Shown here piece after piece: positions 51,822-60,966 of a DNA stretch of 64,000 nucleotides. Position 1 is the stretch's first letter. The number at the start of each line of letters is the position of its first letter. The notes beneath the pieces are model-generated. The model saw only the letters and a list, made by a program, of their open reading frames with translations. It searched no databases and was not told where the DNA came from. The stretch covers positions 1 through 64,000 of the forward strand of contig NZ_JAHDTF010000031.1 in assembly GCF_018531465.1 (NCBI RefSeq), in the 5' to 3' direction. The translations under genes were made by a program, and so were the position numbers. This DNA comes from Sphaerisporangium fuscum. Its GTDB lineage: Bacteria > Actinomycetota > Actinomycetes > Streptosporangiales > Streptosporangiaceae.

Positions 51822-52486
51822 TCATGACGGGTCGGCGCGCAGAATGGTACGTGGTTGCCTCAGCAGCGGGGCGAAGGCTCTTTCGGCTGCGCCCACGAGA
51901 GTGGCAGGTCGAAGGTCGCCTGTGACGATGCCGATCTGGCCGGCGCGAGCGACGGCGGAGGGCGCCATCAGCCCATCGCGCACGAAGTCCTTGGCGACCC
52001 GATACAGGTCGGCCAGAAAGCCCATGAGTACCACGCGCTCCGGGGCGAGCATATTGACGAGACTGGTCAACCCCGTCACAGATGGCCGACGGTGAGGCGG
52101 ATCGCCTCCCGCGCGGCACGGTCACCGGCCGCGGCGTCATCGAAGATCTCGGTGACGGTGTCTTCATGGCCGGGATGACGGCGCCGACCAGCGGCACGTA
52201 GCAGCGCACGCGAGTCGGCGTACGTTCCCAGGCAGCCACGCGCAGACCGCATCGGAACCGCGTCCGCCAGTGCCGGTATGAGGGTGGCGGGGTCCGTCTC
52301 AGAGCCGTCCAGAGCGTGCTTGCGAACGTGAGTGATCCTGCGATCCAGACCGACGAGGCTGACCGTTATCCGGTCCGCACTCAACTGGACGGCGACGGCC
52401 ACGGGCCCGTCGGGACGCACCTCGACGACCGGAGACGGCCTGCCGCGTCCGGTCGGGGCGCCATCGCAATGACTACTTCCTCGCAC
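51822..52486 (-). pseudogene. ROK family regulator/kinase with internal deletion
   Basis: The upstream part reads PDGPVAVAVQLSADRITVSL and VGLDRRITHVRKHALDGSET, the beginning of the ROK fold. After a jump it continues with EIFDDAAAGDRAAREAIRLT and, in another frame, GLTSLVNMLAPERVVLMGFL, the C-terminal ROK part. The middle (sugar/zinc-binding HxGx...CxCGxxGC) and the N-terminal HTH are missing. ROK proteins next to nagA control amino-sugar use; a nagA stump begins directly beside it. Confidence 0.75.
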
Positions 52487-52720
52487 CGGACGTCAACGCG
52501 TTGCGGCCCCTGCTCGCCATCCGCACCGTTACCCTCGCCCCGAACTGGACGGCGGGATGGACCTCGTCCGCGAGGTCGTCGCCTCCGGCGCGGTAGTGGC
52601 GGTAGGGCACACCGAAGCCAGCTACGACGAAGTACACCAGGCGTTCGAGGCCGGCGCCAGCATGGCCACCCACCTGTTCAACGTCATGCGACCCTTCCAC
52701 CATCGAGAACCAGGTCCGGT
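52470..52720 (+). pseudogene. nagA: N-acetylglucosamine-6-phosphate deacetylase fragment
   Basis: The plus strand reads DVNALRPLLAIRTVTLAP then, one base out of frame, DLVREVVASGAVVAVGHTEA, SYDEVHQAFEAGASMATHLF and NVMRPFHHREPGPV. The GHTxAxYD and THLFNAMxPxHHREPG blocks are diagnostic of NagA, and carry its substrate-binding residues. A missing base near 52545 breaks the frame, and both the 5' third and the 3' end are absent. Confidence 0.8.
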
Positions 52721-52726
52721 GAAGAG

Positions 52727-53395
52727 CTACTGGTCGTCGGGCGGCTGATGGTGGCCCTGTTGGCTCGCGGTTTGTCGTTTCCGCTGGTAGTGGGTTCGGC
52801 CTTTGGCCAAGTTCCCGCACGTGGCCATATCGCACCACCGGCGGTGCCCGCCTCGGGAGCCGTCGATGAACACCCAGCCGCATCGCAGACCAGGGCAGAC
52901 GCGGGTGCGTTCCAGCGGCAGTGACCGGAGCAGGTCGAACGCCTGCAGGGCGAGTTCGTGGTTGAGGTACTCAAGCCCCGAGGTCTCAACGCTGACCCAG
53001 AGCTGCGGCGTTTTCCCGCGGACGGTGAGGCGAGCGCTGGCGACCGCATGCTTCCAATGATCCTCGACCTGGTCGACCGCCTCCGCAGGGACTGGAGCGC
53101 CTTGGTGGATCAGTACCGTGATGAGATCGTGCAGAGCCTCGCGTAGCTCGCGAGTGCGGTCCAGGGCCAGTGCGGCTCTGACGGGTTCGGTCTCGGCCAG
53201 CCGCCGCAAGTCCGTGAGGGTGGTGACGTCGAACTGACCAGTGAGGGCTGCCCACTCAAGCAGGCGCGGGTAGCCGTCGAGCCAGTCGATCGGCTCCGCG
53301 TCACGAGCCGTGACCGTGTTCAGCAGGTCGATGACGATGTGCCCGCCGACCAGGTCGCGGGGCCTGAAGGTGTGAGCCTGAATGGTCCCAGTCAC
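52727..53395 (-). CDS. CGNR zinc-finger/ABATE domain regulator
   Basis: A 222-residue protein with an N-terminal ABATE domain (DLVGGHIVIDLLNTVTARDA, WLDGYPRLLEWAALTG) and a C-terminal CGNR zinc finger: CPGLRCGWVFIDGSRGG, then WCDMATCGNLAKGRTHYQRK. The four finger cysteines are all present. Such proteins are thought to be stress-linked DNA-binding regulators. The GTG at 53395 is chosen; a start at 53434 is also open. It is divergent from the arginase-family gene and may regulate it. Confidence 0.87.
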   Translation of the reverse strand: MTGTIQAHTFRPRDLVGGHIVIDLLNTVTARDAEPIDWLDGYPRLLEWAALTGQFDVTTLTDLRRLAETEPVRAALALDRTRELREALHDLITVLIHQGAPVPAEAVDQVEDHWKHAVASARLTVRGKTPQLWVSVETSGLEYLNHELALQAFDLLRSLPLERTRVCPGLRCGWVFIDGSRGGHRRWCDMATCGNLAKGRTHYQRKRQTASQQGHHQPPDDQ

Positions 53396-53479
53396 GCATG
53401 ACCGCCTTTCACGGACTTGCCTCGCTTCATCCAACCAGTGTAGACCTGTTATCCGGTTTGAACGTGAAAGGAGACGGCT

Positions 53480-54391
53480 ATGGCTGCCGCCGTTGAGCTC
53501 ATCGCGGCCCCCTCAAATCTCGGCCTGCGACCGCCCGCGCCGGGGCACGAGCCCGGAACGTGGCGAGCCCCGCAAGCGCTGCTGTCGGCGGGGCTGGAAG
53601 CGCGGTTGCGACCGGCCCGGGTAGTTGAGCTGGACCGTCCGCCGTACGAGTTCCAGGCCCAGCCGGCGACCCACATCCGCAACGGGGTGACCATCCGCGA
53701 GCACACGCTGCGGCTTGGCGAGGCGGTCCAGGCCGCGCTCGCCGCCTCCCGGTTCGCGGTCGTGCTGGGCGGCGACTGCAGCATCCTGCTGGGGTGCCTG
53801 CTGGGGGCCCGGCGCGACGGACGCTGCGGACTGGTTCACCTCGACGGGCACAGCGACTTCCGGCATCCCGGCAACTACGACGCCAGTTCGTCCCTCGGTT
53901 CAGCGGCGGGGATGGATCTGGCCCTGGCCACCGGCCGTGGCGAGCTGCTGCTCACCCACTGGCCGACGGTAGGCCGACCGCTGGTTTCAGACGAAGACGT
54001 GGTCCAGATCGGCGACCGGGACGATGAGGAGACGCCTCCGGTCACCCGGTTCACCGCCCAGGAGATCACCCGGATCGGCACCGCCGATCTGGTTGATCGG
54101 GTCGTCAGCCGCTTGGAGCTGCGTGGGCTGGATCGCGTCTGGCTCCATATCGACCTCGATGTGCTCGACGAACGCGTCCTGCCCGCGGTGGACTCTCCCG
54201 GCCGTCCCGGCCTGGACTTCTCCCAGCTCGCCGAACTCATCTCGGCCTTGGTCGGCACCGGCCGGGTGGTGGGACTCGACGTCGCCATCTACGATCCGGA
54301 ACTCGACCCGGAGGGCGTGTACGCCGCTCCCATCGTCGACTGCCTCGCCTCCGCCCTGGCCCCTCTTGCGACCGTGGAGACACACGCATGA
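53480..54391 (+). CDS. Arginase/agmatinase family protein
   Basis: A 303-residue ureohydrolase. Metal motifs are VVLGGDCSILLG (97-101; usually GGDHS, so the His ligand is Cys100), HLDGHSDFRHP (122-126, the DxHxD motif) and HIDLDVLDE (D225, D227, D230). Two Mn ions are expected in the family; the Cys replacement may change metal or substrate preference and is, I believe, seen in other actinobacterial members. It hydrolyses a guanidino compound by family. Ribosome-binding site GAAAGGAGA. It overlaps the next gene by four bases. Confidence 0.9.
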   Translation: MAAAVELIAAPSNLGLRPPAPGHEPGTWRAPQALLSAGLEARLRPARVVELDRPPYEFQAQPATHIRNGVTIREHTLRLGEAVQAALAASRFAVVLGGDCSILLGCLLGARRDGRCGLVHLDGHSDFRHPGNYDASSSLGSAAGMDLALATGRGELLLTHWPTVGRPLVSDEDVVQIGDRDDEETPPVTRFTAQEITRIGTADLVDRVVSRLELRGLDRVWLHIDLDVLDERVLPAVDSPGRPGLDFSQLAELISALVGTGRVVGLDVAIYDPELDPEGVYAAPIVDCLASALAPLATVETHA

Positions 54392-54897
54392 AAACGCTGC
54401 TCGCCGACGGCCCCAGCAACCTTTACGCGACCGAGATGGAGCAGTTCGGACGTCTGGCCGGACACTGGGCGACCCAGATCACCTACTACCCCGCCGACCG
54501 CTCACCAGCCCGCCGAGTCAGCGGTGAATGGGAGTTCGGCTACGCCCTGGAAGGTAGAGCAGTCCTGGATGTCTGGCGATGGCCCGGGCCCGAGGAACTT
54601 CCGGACACGGGTCGCTCTACCGACCGGCAGTGCGGCTTGTGCGTGCGAATCTGGGATCCGCGCCTGCAACTGTGGCGGTTCACATTCCACGGCACCGCCC
54701 GCGGCGAACTGGTGCACATGTACGCCCGCCAGGTCGACGATGAGATCGTCATGGAACGCGCCGCGGGCAGCGAACTCATCCGCTGGATCTTCACCGACAT
54801 CACCGCCGACACCTTCTACTGGCGAAGCGAACGATCGGCCGACGGCGGACACACCTGGCGGCTCGACCAAGAGGTCAACGCCCGCCGCCTACAGTGA
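54388..54897 (+). CDS. DUF1579-like small protein coupled to arginase-family gene
   Basis: A 169-residue beta-rich protein: GRLAGHWATQITYYPADRSP, GEWEFGYALEGRAVLDVWRW, LCVRIWDPRLQLWRFTFHGT and IRWIFTDITADTFYWRSERS. The order of strands with WxxxF and W-x-S motifs resembles the DUF1579/lipocalin-like group of unknown function. The ATG overlaps the stop of the arginase-family gene (ATGA), so it is made together with it. No catalytic motif is evident. Confidence 0.8.
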   Translation: MKTLLADGPSNLYATEMEQFGRLAGHWATQITYYPADRSPARRVSGEWEFGYALEGRAVLDVWRWPGPEELPDTGRSTDRQCGLCVRIWDPRLQLWRFTFHGTARGELVHMYARQVDDEIVMERAAGSELIRWIFTDITADTFYWRSERSADGGHTWRLDQEVNARRLQ

Positions 54898-56240
54898 GAG
54901 CAACGCAACCGCCTGGCCCTCTTTCGGCACGGGCCCTACCAGGACTTTGTTGGCGGATACGACTTCATCGCCACGTGGAACTCCTCGTCTCCGGATCTCC
55001 ATCATCCGGTACTCGAGGTGTCCACACATCGGGGCAGGGCCCGCCTACGTGCTGGGGGCCGGGCACTGGGGCGGTCGCGCGGATGCATACCGGGTGCGGA
55101 TGGTCAACGGTGGCCAGGTCCAGGAACTTTACCGACCGGTCGTCTGCGCGAAAGGGGTGCGGCCCTGGCGGGTGGGCGTGCGGGCGGATCCCGTTGTGAG
55201 CGGGAGTCGGGCCGGGGTGGCGGCGGTGTGCGATTCCTGGGATGCGAGGACTGCGGGCATGTTGGCTTCGACGTGGCCGATGAACGCCATGAGATGGTCG
55301 GGTAGGGCGTTCACCAGGGGCTCCCTTGCTGGACGGGGGGACGGGCCTCGGCCGTTGGAAAGGCTGTCAGGATCTGCCCCATGCTCTGGGCGCCCACCTG
55401 CGCGGGGCGCGGGCAGGCGGACCTCGGCGGCCTGGGCGCCTTTGGCGATGGCGGCATGGCGGCAGTGTGGGCAAGGGCGTCATCGCATCATCCTGATCGG
55501 TCTGGCCGGGTTACACACCGCTGTGTCGCATACGGCCGGCCGCCCACGCGACGCCGGGGGCGAGGGATCAGGTGGAAGGGGGAAGTTCCTACTTGCTCAC
55601 CGGAGATATCTCCCCGTATCTGCGAAGGGATGGTGCTCTAAACCCTCTCGGAAGGGGTTCGCGAACCCAGTCGAGGCGGGAGCAGAGAGTCCTCCTGACT
55701 GGGGCAGAGCCACCACAGGCTGTGGTGCTTTCTGGAAGAGGGGTCCCTAACTAGGTCGATCGTCTCTGCGCGTAACCCACCAGGGTGGTCTGGCTCCTCC
55801 TGCCTACTGATCGCGACGCCCTACCCGCGCCTGCCGTCGTCCGGGCGCTTTTTGTTGTACGACGTGGCGGCCTTTACATAGTAAGGCAGGGCCGTGCGCC
55901 GTAGGGGTTTCCGATCGGCCGACGCCGACTTGGGGAAGGCGGCGCCGGCGGCCAGGAGGGTGGGGGTGGCAGGAGCCGGGCGAGGTTCGAACGCCCGGCC
56001 GTCTGTCGTTCGGGGCGTGTCATACGGCCGGGCTCGCGCTCGGCCGGAGAGCGTCCGGCAGACGAAGCTTGGCGTGCCGCCGCTGCAGCTGATGCTGCCG
56101 ATCGGCACCGAGACCGCCGTCGAGTTGCTCCCCGGGTCATAGCTGACACCTGGCAGGCGGTCGAATGGCTGGAGGGACGCGAGGCCTTCCCCACCGACCG
56201 CGACCTGGCCGGATCTGGACCGGTACGGCAGAGTGCTCAC
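54898..56240. other. 1.3-kb gene-poor stretch with stumps
   Basis: No intact gene is visible. On the minus strand, 55129-55498 reads coherently as a zinc-ribbon-like piece (CPHCRHAAIAKGAQAAEVRL) followed by LPDHLMAFIGHVEANMPAVL and a stop, with no start; I do not recognise it. A hairpin CACCACA/TGTGGTG with CTTTCT behind it lies at 55711-55727. On the plus strand a fragment WQAVEWLEGREAFPTDRDLA precedes the next gene at about 56150. All this looks like decayed sequence. Confidence 0.45.
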
Positions 56241-57194
56241 ATGCTGTCGATGAAAGCGGCGATTATCGGTCTAGCTCATGTGCATGTACGTGATCACCTG
56301 GCGGTGATCGAGGAAGATCCTGGGCTGCATCTGGCCGCGGTGTGGGATCCAGACGCCGAGCGCACTCGGGCGCTCCCTCGTGAGATGGTCGTCGGTGACC
56401 TGCGGACCGCGGTGAACCGCGCCGACATAGTGATCATCGATTCGGTCACGGGCACGCACGTCGATCTCGTTCCTGTGGTTGCGAGCGCGGGCAAGCCGGT
56501 CTTCGTTGAAAAGCCCTTGGGGCGTCACCATGAGGAGTCACGGCACCTGGCCGCGGTGATCGAGCAGGCCGGTGTCCCCTTCGCTACAGGGTACTTCCTG
56601 CGATGCCTGCCCGCCTTGCGGCGAGTGCGCGACCTGCTCCGAGATGGGAGGCTGGGCCGACTGGTCCGTGTGCACGCCGAGTTCGGCCATTCGGGATGGC
56701 GGGACGGGGTGTTCAGCGGACCGGCGGCGTGGATGATCGATCCGGATCAGGCGGGCTTTGGCGGCTTCGGCGACCTCGGCACCCATCTGCTCGACACGCT
56801 GTTGTGGCTGCGCCCTGATCACCGCCTTAGAGTCAGGCAGGCGCAGCTCACAACCGTCCCCGCACTGGAGCTTGACATCGGCGGCAGCGCGGTGCTCGCC
56901 TGGGATGACGATGTCCACGCGACGATCACCGCCAGTTGGGACACACATCCCGGCGGCCTGCGCGTCCTGCTTGAGGGGACAGTCGACACGGCGACCGTGG
57001 ACGACGGCACGCTGACACTGGCCAGCGGTCCGAGCTGGACTGGCGAGGGCCCGGATGCCCGAACGGCGCTTCGGGCCTTCATCGCCGACATCCGCGGTCA
57101 AGCCAGCTGGGACCCCCCGTCTCCACGTCAGCCCGTGAGTGTCGCGCGGCTACTCGACGACGCCTATCGGACCGCAACACGATCGTCCAAGTGA
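56241..57194 (+). CDS. Gfo/Idh/MocA family oxidoreductase
   Basis: A 317-residue NAD(P)-dependent dehydrogenase. The Rossmann start is MKAAIIGLAHVHVRDHL; the catalytic EKPLG is at 90-94; GFGGFGDLGTHLLDTLLWLR carries the second active-site motif (GDxGxHxxD). The C-terminal alpha/beta domain follows. These enzymes oxidise or reduce sugars, inositols or their derivatives. The ATG at 56241 or that at 56250 may be used. It stands alone, with no sugar gene nearby. Confidence 0.9.
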   Translation: MLSMKAAIIGLAHVHVRDHLAVIEEDPGLHLAAVWDPDAERTRALPREMVVGDLRTAVNRADIVIIDSVTGTHVDLVPVVASAGKPVFVEKPLGRHHEESRHLAAVIEQAGVPFATGYFLRCLPALRRVRDLLRDGRLGRLVRVHAEFGHSGWRDGVFSGPAAWMIDPDQAGFGGFGDLGTHLLDTLLWLRPDHRLRVRQAQLTTVPALELDIGGSAVLAWDDDVHATITASWDTHPGGLRVLLEGTVDTATVDDGTLTLASGPSWTGEGPDARTALRAFIADIRGQASWDPPSPRQPVSVARLLDDAYRTATRSSK

Positions 57195-57275
57195 CTGGCG
57201 TGGGGCGACACATCCGAGCTGCCCCCACGCCTCTCGCGGCGCGTTGAAAACGTGTCGAGAAGCCGAGGCGTTCAA

Positions 57276-57465
57276 CGGGTGCCACCGGAATACGGCAGAT
57301 TCGGGCCGCTGGGTCTCTGACCTGCGGCGTTGTGAGGCTAGCCATTCGCCGTTCAGACTTGTTCTCGGACGGCGAGCCCGCCTGCGCGAACGCCGTCCGA
57401 AAACCTGTGCCCAAGAAGTCCCTGCGGTTCGGCGGCCCATGTCAGCCGTATTCCGGCGGCACCCG
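57276..57465. repeat. 21-bp repeat copies 2 and 3 in inverted orientation
   Basis: Copy 2 (57276-57296) is identical to the sequence at 99-119. Copy 3 (57445-57465) is its inverse with one mismatch. Together they bracket 148 bp just upstream of a zinc-finger fragment. The shared core is GCCGTATTCCGGTGGCACCC read on the minus strand of copy 2. No other known element boundary is apparent. Confidence 0.6.
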
Positions 57466-57732
57466 CTGCGGCGCTGTCCTGCGCCGGCCGGAGAGCCGAT
57501 CCCCGCGGTACTGCTCCACCGCCTGCCGCCAAGCGGCCTACCGCGACCGGTGCCGCGCCCGTCAGAACGCCGGGAAGGCCGGGCAGGTCCTGGCCGACAT
57601 CCGCGAAGGCCGCTGCGGACACCATCGAGGACGTCCCCACTGCCACCGCGGCCCTCGGCGCGGGCCTCGAAGCATGGCTGGCGCGACCTGAAGGCCGCTG
57701 CGGAGGCCCGCACCGGTCGACCCGGCGCCTGA
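57394..57732 (+). pseudogene. Zinc-finger head of the coiled-coil family (copy D)
   Basis: The plus strand encodes SPRYCSTACRQAAYRDRCRA and RQNAGKAGQVLADIREG, then in another frame IEDVPTATAALGAGLEAWLA. YCSxACRQAAYRxR is the second half of a four-cysteine finger like C55/C60 of the intact protein at 20271-21512 (YCPQSDCQAAAKRER), followed by the expected helical region. The coiled-coil tail is lost and the frame is broken. It appears to be a detached head of that protein family. Confidence 0.5.
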
Positions 57733-57798
57733 GAGCGACCCTGCCGGCGGCGACCGCGCCCCGCCACCGTCCGCCGGGTGGCCGGTACGGGTGTCGAG

Positions 57799-58782
57799 CT
57801 ACCGCCTGGCCGGCTCGGGTCGAGCGTCGGACACAGTGGGCTCATCAGGACCGGTGCGCCGATTCCCCGCCCGGTGGTCACTGGGGCGCGTGCCGCGTAG
57901 CCGTTTGAACGCCACGCTCAGCGCGAAGGCGTTGGCGTAACCGACCTTTCTCGCGATCGTGCCCACCGTATGGTCCGTCGTGCGCAGCAGGTCCGCGGCC
58001 AGGGCGATCCGCCAGCTCGCGAGGTAGGACATCGGTGGTTCGCCCACCAGCGCGGTGAACCGCCGGGCGAGCGCCGCCCGTGATATCCCTACCTCGGCTG
58101 CCAGATCCGCCACCGTCCACGGGTGGGCGGGTTCGTCGTGCAGCAGCCGCAGTGCGGCGCCCACGACCGGGTCGTCCAGTGCCCGGCACCAGGCCGGGGC
58201 GTCGGAGTCCGGACCGTCGAACCAGGAACGCAGCGCGGAGACCAGCATCAGATCCAGCAGCCGGTCCAGCACCAGCTGCTGTCCCGGTCGGTCTCTGGCG
58301 ACTTCCTCGGCCAGCATCTCCACCGACGGGTAGGGGCTGCTCTCGGCCGGCACCACCAGCACCGCGGGCAGGGCGTGCAGCAGCCGGTCGCTGAGTTCTC
58401 CCCGGCGCTCGAAAGCCCCGCTGACCAGGACGGCGGCCCCATCGGTGGGCGTGCCGCAGGTCCGGGCGGGTCCGGCGGCGTGCTCGACACCTTCGGCTCC
58501 CGGGCAGTAGTCGGCGCTGGTCACCACCAGCGAGGGGGTCGTGCCGGGGGCGTCGGTGACCGTGTAGGGCGCATCGCCCCGGATGACGGCGATGTCGCCG
58601 ACGCCGATGGGCACCGGTTCGTGCCGGTCGGAAACGATCCAGGCGTGGCCGTTCAGCATCGTGGCCAGCGTCAGCGGGGCACCGCTGGCCATCCGCAGTG
58701 CCCAGGGCGGCCGCATGATGGTCCGCCGGAAGACGGCGCCGCGCGCCCGCACCTCCGCCAACAGATCGGACACGGCGTCCAC
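57799..58782 (-). CDS. AraC family regulator (cupin_6 type)
   Basis: A 327-residue AraC regulator. The N-terminal cupin-like domain is typical of regulators near oxidoreductases (FRRTIMRPPWALRMASGAPL, AWIVSDRHEPVPIGVGDIAV). The C-terminal HTH pair reads TVADLAAEVGISRAALARRF and TIARKVGYANAFALSVAFKR. The GTG at 58782 begins VDAVSDLLAEV. It is divergent from an NmrA-like reductase across 81 bp and probably activates or represses it. Confidence 0.9.
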   Translation of the reverse strand: MDAVSDLLAEVRARGAVFRRTIMRPPWALRMASGAPLTLATMLNGHAWIVSDRHEPVPIGVGDIAVIRGDAPYTVTDAPGTTPSLVVTSADYCPGAEGVEHAAGPARTCGTPTDGAAVLVSGAFERRGELSDRLLHALPAVLVVPAESSPYPSVEMLAEEVARDRPGQQLVLDRLLDLMLVSALRSWFDGPDSDAPAWCRALDDPVVGAALRLLHDEPAHPWTVADLAAEVGISRAALARRFTALVGEPPMSYLASWRIALAADLLRTTDHTVGTIARKVGYANAFALSVAFKRLRGTRPSDHRAGNRRTGPDEPTVSDARPEPARR

Positions 58783-58863
58783 AGCCCCCAATATAGACGT
58801 CCAGACATCAACGAGAGCTCTCTGGGCATGGCTCGTCTCATCCGCACCTGGTTGGCTGGGATC

Positions 58864-59709
58864 ATGTCTGAACATCCGATTCTGGTAACCGGCGCGACGG
58901 GTAAGTCCGGCCGCCGCGTCGTCGGCCGGCTCCGGGCCAAGGGACTGCCGGTTCGAGCGGCGGCTCGCACCGGCGAGGTCGTCTTCGACTGGACCGACCA
59001 AAGCACCTGGGATGCCGCCCTGGAGGGTGTGCGGTCCGTCTACATCGTGCAGTTGGACGGCACGAACCTCGTTCGCCCCTTCGTCGAGCGGGCGGTGCGG
59101 CATGGGGTGCGGCGGATCGTGCTCGCCTCCGGGCGCGGGATCGACCTGCCCGGCTACGCCAAGGACAGCGGCGGCATCCTGGAGGACATCCTCGACAGCG
59201 AGGCCGCCGTGCGGGAGAGCGGTGTGGAGTGGACGATCAGCAGGCCGGGCTGGTTCGCGCAGAACTTCAGCGAGGGCTTCTTCGCGGACGCCATTCGCGC
59301 GGGTGAGCTGCGGCTGCCCGCCGGCGACGGAGCCGCCGCCTTCGTCGACGCCGAGGACATCGCCGCGGTGGTGGTCGCCGCGCTGACCGAGGACCGGCAC
59401 GCGGGCCAGGTCTACGAGCTGTCCGGCCCCCGGGCGGTGACGCTGACCGAGGCGGTCGCCACGATCTCCGAGGCCACCGGCCGCGAAATCCGCTACGTGC
59501 CGCTCTCCGTCGAGGACTACGTCGCGGAACTCGTTCAGCAGGGATTGCCGCCCGCGGACGCCGAATCCTTCGCGGATGTCATCGAGCCGCTCAGGGAAGG
59601 TAAGGACGAGTACGTTTCCGACGGCGTGGGACGTGCCCTTGGCCGCCCCCCGCGGACCTTCGCCGAATTCGCCACGTCCACCGCCGCCGCGGGCGGCTGG
59701 CCGACCTGA
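58864..59709 (+). CDS. NmrA-like NAD(P)-binding protein
   Basis: A 281-residue NmrA-type atypical SDR with HPILVTGATGKSGRRVVGRL as cofactor loop, ISRPGWFAQNFSEGFFADAI, and YELSGPRAVTLTEAVATISE near the C-terminus. It lacks the classical SDR Tyr-Lys pair, as expected for the group. It may be a redox sensor or a quinone/enone reductase. ATG at 58864, divergent from the AraC regulator. It is a distant relative of the protein at 2944-3783. Confidence 0.88.
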   Translation: MSEHPILVTGATGKSGRRVVGRLRAKGLPVRAAARTGEVVFDWTDQSTWDAALEGVRSVYIVQLDGTNLVRPFVERAVRHGVRRIVLASGRGIDLPGYAKDSGGILEDILDSEAAVRESGVEWTISRPGWFAQNFSEGFFADAIRAGELRLPAGDGAAAFVDAEDIAAVVVAALTEDRHAGQVYELSGPRAVTLTEAVATISEATGREIRYVPLSVEDYVAELVQQGLPPADAESFADVIEPLREGKDEYVSDGVGRALGRPPRTFAEFATSTAAAGGWPT

Positions 59710-60030
59710 CGATCCGCCCCAGCGGACCGTGGAGGCGAACCTGCGCGCCTGCGTCGCCCACGGCCTCGCCCTGCACGTCGCGATCATGCTCGCATTCGCC
59801 GGGCTGCTCCACCAGCCGAAGGTGCTGGCCCGGTTCAAGGACGTCCTCGCCGAGCGGAGCCCTGCACCACGCTCGACCACGAGCGCGACAATCGGCGGAG
59901 CGATGAACGCGCCCGCCGACGAGGTGAGGAGCATGACGCGTTCGCGTAGGTCACGCTGAGGAGCTGTTCGACCTGGCGGAAGGCACGGTGTAATGGCCCC
60001 CGGTTACACCTCGCGCGGGGCGGCTCAAGC
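59710..60030. other. Gene-free stretch
   Basis: About 320 bp between the NmrA-like gene and the convergent TPR gene. A plus-strand frame reads VAHGLALHVAIMLAFAGLLH, perhaps part of a lost membrane protein, but I cannot support a gene. Confidence 0.35.
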
Positions 60031-60966
60031 TCACCCGGCCTGGCCGCTCCGCGAAGCGGAGTCGCCTTCACAGAGCCGTTCACACCAGTAGTCGAGGTTC
60101 TCGCGTGCCTTCAGCGTGTCGGGGTGCTCCGCGCCGAGCGTCCGGGTGCGGTCGGCGAGCAGGGATTCCGTCAGCGCTTTGGCGGCCGCCCAGTCGCCTG
60201 CCTTGCCCTTCCATTCGGCCAGGTGGCCCCGCACTGTCAGCGTGTCCGGATGATCGGCGCCCAGGACCCGGGTGTACTCGGGGAGCAACTGCGCGATCAT
60301 CGCCACTGCGGCGGGCGCGTCGCCGCCGTGTCCTCGCCACAGCGCCTGATGGGCGCGGGTGGTGAGAGTGTCCGGATGGTCGGGGCCCAGGACGCGGGCA
60401 CGATCCGCGGCGATCCGGTCGAGCATCGTGGTCGCCCTTCGAAGCCGCCCGATGTCTCGGTAGAGGCCCGCGAGGCTCTGCCGGGCCGCCAACGCGCAGG
60501 GATGATCGGCGCCGAGGATCCGGACGACGGCCGCCGTCAGCCGGTCACAGGCGGCGAGGGCGTTGCGAGCCTCAGCGCGCAGCCCCAGGTCGATCGCCAT
60601 GGAGAAGGCATGCCGCAGACCGAACCGTTCGCGATTCGCCAGGTGCCCGATCAAGCTGTCCACCGCGCCCAGGCGGGCGAGCTCCGCTAGGAGCGCGGCC
60701 AGATCCCCGGCGAAGTGGTCATCACGCCGGGCCCTCCGTTCGATCTTCTTCGTCAGTGCGCGCCGCACCCGCTCAGGGGGGAAGTCGAAGAAGGAGTCGG
60801 CGTGCTTAATAAAGACGCGCCACTCCGGCGCGTCACCGAGTTCGGCGGAGACCGCCTCGCGCAGCCGCGCCACGCATTCCGCCAGCTCGTCACGGAGGTC
60901 ACCGAAAGCCGTGTCCGGCCGACTCATCAGCAGGTGATCCGCGACGTGCTCCAGATTCGTCACCAT
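60031..60966 (-). CDS. Tetratricopeptide repeat protein
   Basis: A 311-residue TPR protein. After a helical N-terminal part (about 1-135) come four 42-residue TPR units of the kinesin-light-chain type, each with an LGxDHPDTLxxR signature (RILGADHPCALAARQ, RVLGPDHPDTLTTRA, RVLGADHPDTLTVRG, RTLGAEHPDTLKARE). These mediate protein binding. In actinomycetes such TPR tails are often fused to NB-ARC or trypsin-like domains; none is present here, so it may be a derived or truncated version. ATG at 60966. Confidence 0.83.
   Translation of the reverse strand: MVTNLEHVADHLLMSRPDTAFGDLRDELAECVARLREAVSAELGDAPEWRVFIKHADSFFDFPPERVRRALTKKIERRARRDDHFAGDLAALLAELARLGAVDSLIGHLANRERFGLRHAFSMAIDLGLRAEARNALAACDRLTAAVVRILGADHPCALAARQSLAGLYRDIGRLRRATTMLDRIAADRARVLGPDHPDTLTTRAHQALWRGHGGDAPAAVAMIAQLLPEYTRVLGADHPDTLTVRGHLAEWKGKAGDWAAAKALTESLLADRTRTLGAEHPDTLKARENLDYWCERLCEGDSASRSGQAG

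Noticed and set aside
55560..55760. Possible structured RNA or group II intron fragment (hairpins, AT-richer sequence)
   Set aside because: No domain V-like hairpin, no reverse transcriptase frame, and no tRNA-like or riboswitch pattern that I can recognise.
59730..59870. Short membrane-helix-like frame after the NmrA-like gene
   Set aside because: Only one hydrophobic stretch, no start or family features.
57799..59934. A 711-codon minus-strand frame joining the AraC gene to sequence antisense to the NmrA-like gene
   Set aside because: Only the last 327 codons are AraC-like; the upstream part is the mirror of a well-supported plus-strand gene.
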